Of a stretch of 64,000 nt of DNA, positions 58,018-64,000 are shown piece by piece (position 1 is the stretch's first letter; each line of letters begins with the position of its first letter). Below the pieces are notes generated by a model. The model had not been told where the DNA came from. It saw only the letters and a list, made by a program, of their open reading frames with translations, and searched no databases. Origin of the DNA: Typha latifolia (Eukaryota; Streptophyta; Magnoliopsida; Poales; Typhaceae); contig CM034108.1 of the NCBI GenBank assembly GCA_019914945.1, positions 11,348,280 through 11,412,279 of the forward strand, written 5' to 3'. Both the position numbers and the translations under genes were made by a program.

Positions 58018-61000
58018 TGAGGAATTAATAGATCAAAGAAACGTAGCAGTTCGGAGGAGGTGGGCATCCAAAGGAAGCTATAAAGATGCTCTTGAACTGC
58101 ATTAAGGTACTGGAGCTGTCTAAGCTTGGGGTCTTGTGAGATACCGCCCGTTAATATGTCATTATGTAGTCAAAGCTGGCGTTACAAATATCAACTAACG
58201 CACGCTTCTTGATTTAAAGTAGTCCTTGCATAAATAAAGAAGCTTCATAAGAGCATGAAATTGAATGTAGATTTATTAGCAGTCACATTAAACACCACTA
58301 GCTAGTTATAATAATTGAGCTCAATCATTGGCTAGTAGAGAAATTAGTGGCTAACTCAAACCATATGTTAGGAGTTTCCAAGGTAGTTTACATATATTTA
58401 ATTCTCTTGCTTTCTATTAGGATTCTCCTGTTACTATATTAACTCATCAACTCTTTTTAAAACTTAAAACTATAGGTGATGTGATGATAGATTTACTCCT
58501 TCACTAAAACTAATTTGGGGCTTTCATTATTATTAGATAGTGTTTAACATATCTATCGCATTATTCATGCCTATTTCACTATCAAAATTTGCTCCTTTTC
58601 TCCATCTAAAACACGAAAATGGCAACATAAAATCTTTTCCAAAGGATCCAAGAATATCTACAGTCACTTTCCAAAAAAAAATTTCTTTTTCAAAGGAGCC
58701 AAACCTTGGGCTCTGTTTCATTTCGAAATTGTAATCATTGTTGCATCTACCAGTAAGTAAACACACAACATCTATTCAATCACTTTCCAAATAGAACAGC
58801 CCAATGGAGAAATAAGTAATCGATGCCCACTTAGATGATCCGTGACCATAGATAGAGACATTAAAATTGATGATAGGAACAAAGAAAAACATGAATCTTG
58901 GTAAGTTTCTTTTTCTTTCTTTCTTTAATTTCTTTTCTTGGGTCGGTGTACGGCCGGTGTTGTTCTCCTCGTCCTCTTGCAAAGCGTACGTGAATTGGGG
59001 AAAAGAAGAAGAGGCTAAATGCCGATCAATATACTCGCAGTTTCCTGGAAATTTCTAGTAAATAGTGTTGCACTAAAAGTTTGTGCAATGTTGGACTGCT
59101 AAAAGAGTTGATCCCTTACTTAACTCTACAATGGCTTGGCTAATGCTTAGGTTAGAATTTAGATTAGTGGGCACTTATTCTAGCAGTTTAATTAAGTGGA
59201 AATTTATTGATTTTTTTTTTGCTGGAAAAAGACAAAGGAATGATTTAATCTTTAAGGTGTGATGAGTCTTCTCTTCGTTTTCATCCAAAATAATTGGATA
59301 ACTCATTAACTAGCGAGAGAAGTAATAACATTGTAAAGCATTCATTTGGAATTGCTTTGATACTTATCCAGCAAACCTTTATTGATTCCTTTCCTACTAT
59401 TTACGCCGTCCTGCAATCTTCAAACCAGTCGAGCTTGATCGAGCTAAGCTATGTACAAATGGGACCCAAAATTAATTTTAGATATGATTCAATGCATCGG
59501 GCTATTAGCTTTAATCAATTCGAGTTTATTTCGAGCTCAAGTAGGTTTAAGACTGATTCAATGCACCTCTTCCCGCTCCACACATGAATCTCTCTTTCAT
59601 TGACTCTCTCCCTAATATTGTATAATAGTGTATATGAACATATAATAAATAACATGACAAACTCTAGACAAAATATTACCTCTAATGCATATTAGATAAC
59701 CTTTTGACTTAAAGATTTAAATTATTAGATAACATACCGATACTATATATCACACATTCAATGCTTTCACCTCTTCTTCACCATCCTACGATCACTTCAC
59801 CTCTATCACATCAACATCAGCCAAAAGCACAAAGACCACCTTTCTCCAATGGTCTTGTTTTGGAATACTTAACCTTGGCCTTACTGCAATGCCTTGAGAT
59901 CTAGTAGCCAGCTATGATCTCTTATGGCTGTGTAGTAGATGACAGTGATCGTGGACGAGGCATCCTTGGCCTCACTTGCTCTATGCCTGAGAGAGATGGC
60001 CCCACGTCGAGATACTATATAGCGATAGGCAAGGAAAGAAGTTCTTAGAGGTACGTAGAATAAATTTATACCATGCAATTCTTTATAGAGAAGTTTTCAA
60101 TGACACCGATTTTGTGATTAGCACCACTTTTTTTAAAAAAATTTGCTTATTTATAATCCCACAGAGATCATTTTTATCATAATTTTTGAAGACATTATTG
60201 TTATTTTGACAAACTATCTATCTTTAACGCTACTTAACTCTAAACTATGGTTATTAACTCCACGAATGAAGTTATAAAATTAAATACATCTGAGAAGCTT
60301 ACCAATCTAATCCACGCTAACCAATTTTACTAAAACTATCTCTATAAAAAAGTTTCTCAAGTAGATGTTGTCGAGCTCCAAATTTGGCTATATAAGTTGC
60401 TTACAACATCGTTAAAAAAATTATCAAGCGTGTATATATATAAAGGATTAACAAACAACACAACCTACAATACAAGCATAAATTAAGGTTAGAATGTCAC
60501 AACCTAAGAAAGTTAGTACGAGGGTCGCACGCACATCGACTCAAACAATAATTAATAAGAAAAAGAAAAGAAAATTTAAAAAAATAGCTAATAAAAAAAA
60601 ACAAATCACTTTATATAGTTGGGGAAAGAGAAAGCTCTAGCTACACTACTCCTTGAATCATATGCTCGGATGAAAAAAGAAATCTTATTACTAAAAGTAT
60701 AATTAATAGATAGTAAACTTAAGTTTTAAACGTGTATATAAAGATATAATTAAAGAGCTAGCTTTTGAGAGGATAAACATAAGCGATCATCATGATCAGC
60801 TTCTTGGTTATCATCTCGATCGTCTTCCTAGGGTGCAAGACACTTTGATTCATTCTATTAGAATTAAGCATGGGCGAAATCAAACGAATTGGATATTGAA
60901 TATATTCCTATGATAAAATTACTAAAAATCTATAGATAATTAGTAAATAAATATGAAAACTAGAATAAAGATTCATATAAAAATATATAAAAAAAAGTCT

Positions 61001-61124
61001 TTTATATCACTATTTTTATAACATTTTAACCGAAATAATATGCAAAAATTAATTTAGATATTATAAGATAGAAAAATCTTAATCTATATATGACAAAGCT
61101 CGGATGCGAAATCAAATTGGATTT
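58018..61124. other. Intergenic DNA upstream of CNGC4
   Basis: The first several hundred bases should contain the CNGC4 leader and promoter. Otherwise no gene is recognised. Positions 59430-59550 contain hAT-like subterminal words (GTCGAGCTTGATCGAGC, CGAGTTTATTTCGAGCTC). The remaining 60-100 codon frames lack family features. Confidence 0.5.
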
Positions 61125-61132
61125 GATATATG

Positions 61133-61655
61133 TAGACATGATCATCGGGCGGGCCGGGCCGGGTTCGGGCCGGGCTAGAATAGTCTAGCCCGTTACCGTC
61201 CGTTGGCCCGTGAGAAATCGGGCTAACGGGTCGGGCCGGGCCGGCCTAACCCACCAATCACTTGGCCCAACCCATATTTTAGTTATTTTTAGAATTTTTT
61301 AACTATTAGCTTATTTTAAAAAATATATATTTATATTCCTCCATTTTAAAAAAATTAAAAAAAATTAAAAATTTTTAAATGTGTGCTTAAAATAATGCAA
61401 AATGGTATAATACCAAAATTTTTTTACTGTAGCAGAAGGGCAAAGTACTGTAGCAGACGGGCGGGCTTAGTTGCGGGCCAAACGGGCGGGCTTTCGGGCT
61501 GAGTCGGGCGGGCAAAGAGCTGGCCTGTGCCGCCCATGGGTAGTTCGGGCTCGGGCCAGGCTGGGCCTAAACCGGGTCCGGGCCGGGCTTAGCCCGGTCT
61601 AAACCGGGCCGGGTCGGGCCGGGCACGGGCAGGCTGGGCCATTTGATCATGTCTA
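61133..61655. mobile_element. hAT-type MITE with perfect 8-bp target duplication
   Basis: The terminal inverted repeat TAGACATGATCA is present at both ends (61133 and, inverted, 61644-61655). GATATATG flanks it on both sides (61125-61132 and 61656-61663). The subterminal regions are dense in CGGGCCGGGCC-type words and the centre is AT-rich. It has no coding capacity. Confidence 0.9.
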
Positions 61656-62099
61656 GATATATGGACTATCTTTGCCCTTCTCTCCTAATTAGATTAAGTC
61701 TGTCTCTCTCTCTTTATCTTCATCTTTTAATTGCAAAGATATAGATGAGCCAAGGTGGGGCATTTTAATACTAAAACCTTATTTGTTTGTAGAGTGTTTG
61801 TGGGCATATTGGAGTATATTAAGTTTGTTGAATTATAACGGGTCTCCTCTAGGATCCGAACCCAACTATTTGCAAATAATCGGGCGTGACCAAGCCCAAG
61901 GGAATCGGCTCGGTTAACGGGTTAACGGGTTAATGGGGTTATCAGGTCGACTTGCCACCGTCGCATCACAGCCGATCAATTTTCTTCTACGAATCTTAAA
62001 AAGCTAGTAACGTACGGCGGTGATTGGCTCGACCATAGCGAATAGAGCGGGTGAGTCGGCGTCCCTATGATGAGGCGCACGTCCGATAGAAGTGCGGAT

Positions 62100-62480
62100 T
62101 AAGAATAACTCTCCTCTATCTATCGGCGGTTCTCTCCTCCTCTCTCGGTTCTCGTACTCATCGTCTTCGTAAACCCCCATCGCTCCTCTCCCGTTGCCTC
62201 GTCTCCACTCTCAGACCGCCGCAAAAGCCGCCGAAAGACTCTTTCTCCCCGCTGCCGGAATCCTTCTGGAGGCTCTCCGCCGTTGGATCTGCCAGATTCC
62301 GATCTCCGCCCTTGGTCGGATTCGCACTCAAGCCCGGGAAGCTCTCGATCTACAGTCTCGTGTCTTTCCCGAACCGTAACGGCGTCGGTATCGGATCTGG
62401 ATCCTTTTCTCTGTGCGTGGCAATCTATCGATCTAGGGTCGATCCAACGCCCTGTGGGTCTTCGCTGCTCTGATCTAAAG
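62100..62480 (+). other. Probable first (leader) exon of a rightward gene
   Basis: A CT-rich and then GC-rich stretch with typical plant leader features ends at GATCTAAAG/GTAAATTACT, a good donor at 62481. The frames inside have no conserved features. A possible following exon begins after TTCTATAG near 62750 and has a short frame from an ATG at 62770. The coding part was not recognised within the window. Confidence 0.5.
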
Positions 62481-64000
62481 GTAAATTACTCTTTTTTCCT
62501 CTTTTGGAAATAAAAAGGTTGGATATTTTGATGTTAGCGATAATTTACTTGTTAGTTCGATCCTCTCTTCTCGAGAAGACGGGGTCAAATTGCTTCCTTA
62601 GATTGGAATTATTCCTTTTTAAAGGAAGTGACGGAATTTGTTTAGTTTCCTAGTAACTGCAGTTATGCAAGATCTAATTGACACATGGATCGTGCGTCTT
62701 GGATCTACTGCAGATGCTTTTTAAAGGATCACTTGAATTTTCTTCTATAGAAGGTGAAAAAGTTAAACCATGACTGTCGGCAAGGTTACGCATTCAGGTT
62801 GAAGCTTTCATATAGTAAAAGAAGATCTAGATTAGTTTACTTTTCCCTTTCCACGTCCACTGTGCTGCTTCTGCTGAAGCTGGATCTGGAGCATGAAATA
62901 CTCTTCTTTGGATTACGAAATTTTGGAACTTGCATAAAGACAGCAAATGCCGTGAGATTCCCTTCTACGACACTTGAATACTTATCCTACAATCAGAAAT
63001 AGATTATAAAAGATGGCATAGAGCTTTTGAGTTTGTCAACCAAAATGCACCCAGTACCCTTCTGAATGTCAGGTTGTGAGCATATGGCTGACATATCCTG
63101 CTTGAGTAGCCACTCTAGTTCTTCAGACCATCTAGCCATGGAAATTGAGTGGATAGAGAAGGATTTTGTGCCTTGATAGTAAAATTCTGGTAATTTAGCG
63201 TTTCCAGTTTTGATTGAAGAACCAAAAGTTTTTGGTTATTATGTAACACTTCTCTAGAGATGATTGCCATTGCACATCCAGTTTGTGTAGAGAGATGAGA
63301 GAATATATGTCTCTCCAAGCTCTGTGTGTGTGTGTGTGGTTTTAAAAATCCTAAAGAATTAATTACTTCATGTGGATTGCACATGAGCATTAGGTGAAAG
63401 ATGATATATAGCAGCGCCAAATAAAATAAAAAAGAATGTTGATTTTCTACTCATTGTATAAGTATTACTGTTATGTAGAACTTAGAGTGGCAGCTAAACT
63501 TACTTTCTCTTTTTTCTCTTTTCCTTCATGTCACACTTCTCTTTTCTCTATTATCTCTCCCATTATACCATCCAAATATAGTGATAATCTAAAACATCTT
63601 CTGGTATTACTATGCCAAAATTTTTCTTTGATTTTAATAAGCTTGGTTACCACTTAACATGAAAAGGAGAGAGGTACATGCCTCCTCCAGTATTATTCTG
63701 CCCAAAATTTCCTTTGATTTTAATAGTGTTGACTACCACTTAACACAAAAGGTAGAGAGGTATATGTCCATGACATTTGTTATCACCATTCCTCTTCTAG
63801 GGATCCCAATTTCATTGAACTATAGAGACCATCTTTTATTGGATGAATTTCTGTGAAAATTTTGTTTGCTTCTCTGTCAATCTTATGGATTGTTATTTTT
63901 CATAATGATGTAGCACTGAATTAGCTAATATAGATATCTCTGGCCAAAGACAAAAATTTTCTTCATCTGGCCATTCAAGAGAGGAATTTTGACCGCAATC
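62481..64000. other. Probable long leader intron, no coding exon recognised
   Basis: Positions 63540-63660 and 63680-63740 repeat the phrase CCAAAATTT followed by CTTTGATTTTAATA and CTACCACTTAACA, a small local duplication. No protein family could be matched. Confidence 0.45.

Overview
The window is nuclear DNA of a flowering plant. The evidence is spliced genes with GT-AG introns, a CNGC4-type ion channel, ACD6-type ankyrin/PGG genes, an EMSY-like pseudogene and many plant transposons. The steep GC-rich 5' exon of the channel gene hints at a monocot, but the species is not identified from the sequence. No bacterial, organellar or CRISPR-like content was seen.

Layout: 1-5.4 kb is AT-rich DNA with a decayed but complete Ty1/copia retrotransposon (716-5362). 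5.4-37.4 kb is a degenerated tandem cluster of ankyrin-repeat/PGG-domain membrane-protein genes, all on the minus strand. Six copies can be recognised. Two keep a full three-exon reading frame (8491-10954 and 33344-37356); the other four are broken or fragmentary. The cluster is swollen by transposons: a solo LTR inside an exon, a Mutator-like element holding a nested hAT-like element, a Mutator-like MITE, a 2-kb AT-rich tandem array, and a 6-kb hAT-like interval that contains an EMSY-like pseudogene and an F-box/kelch fragment. 37.4-49 kb holds repeats only: a 120-bp tandem array, two more solo LTRs in opposite orientation, MITEs and a copia pol remnant.

49-58 kb is a normal gene island. It holds an intronless armadillo-repeat protein gene (minus), a two-exon dynein light chain gene (plus) and an eight-exon CNGC4 orthologue (minus, about 680 residues); all splice junctions of the last two were phased by hand. 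58-62 kb is mostly empty apart from a hAT-type MITE with a perfect 8-bp target duplication. At 62.1-62.48 kb a GC-rich leader exon of a rightward gene seems to begin, with its coding part beyond what I could recognise.

Biology: ACD6-type ankyrin proteins and CNGC4 (HLM1/DND2) both act in plant calcium-linked immune signalling and cell-death control, so the window places an expanding and decaying immune gene family near a conserved immune channel. That link is inference from families. No undescribed biological system was proven. The most distinctive observations are the in-frame 42-bp minisatellite inside one ankyrin gene, the solo-LTR family carrying an array of GTTCGAAC-type palindromes, and the EMSY-like pseudogene lying between hAT-type termini.
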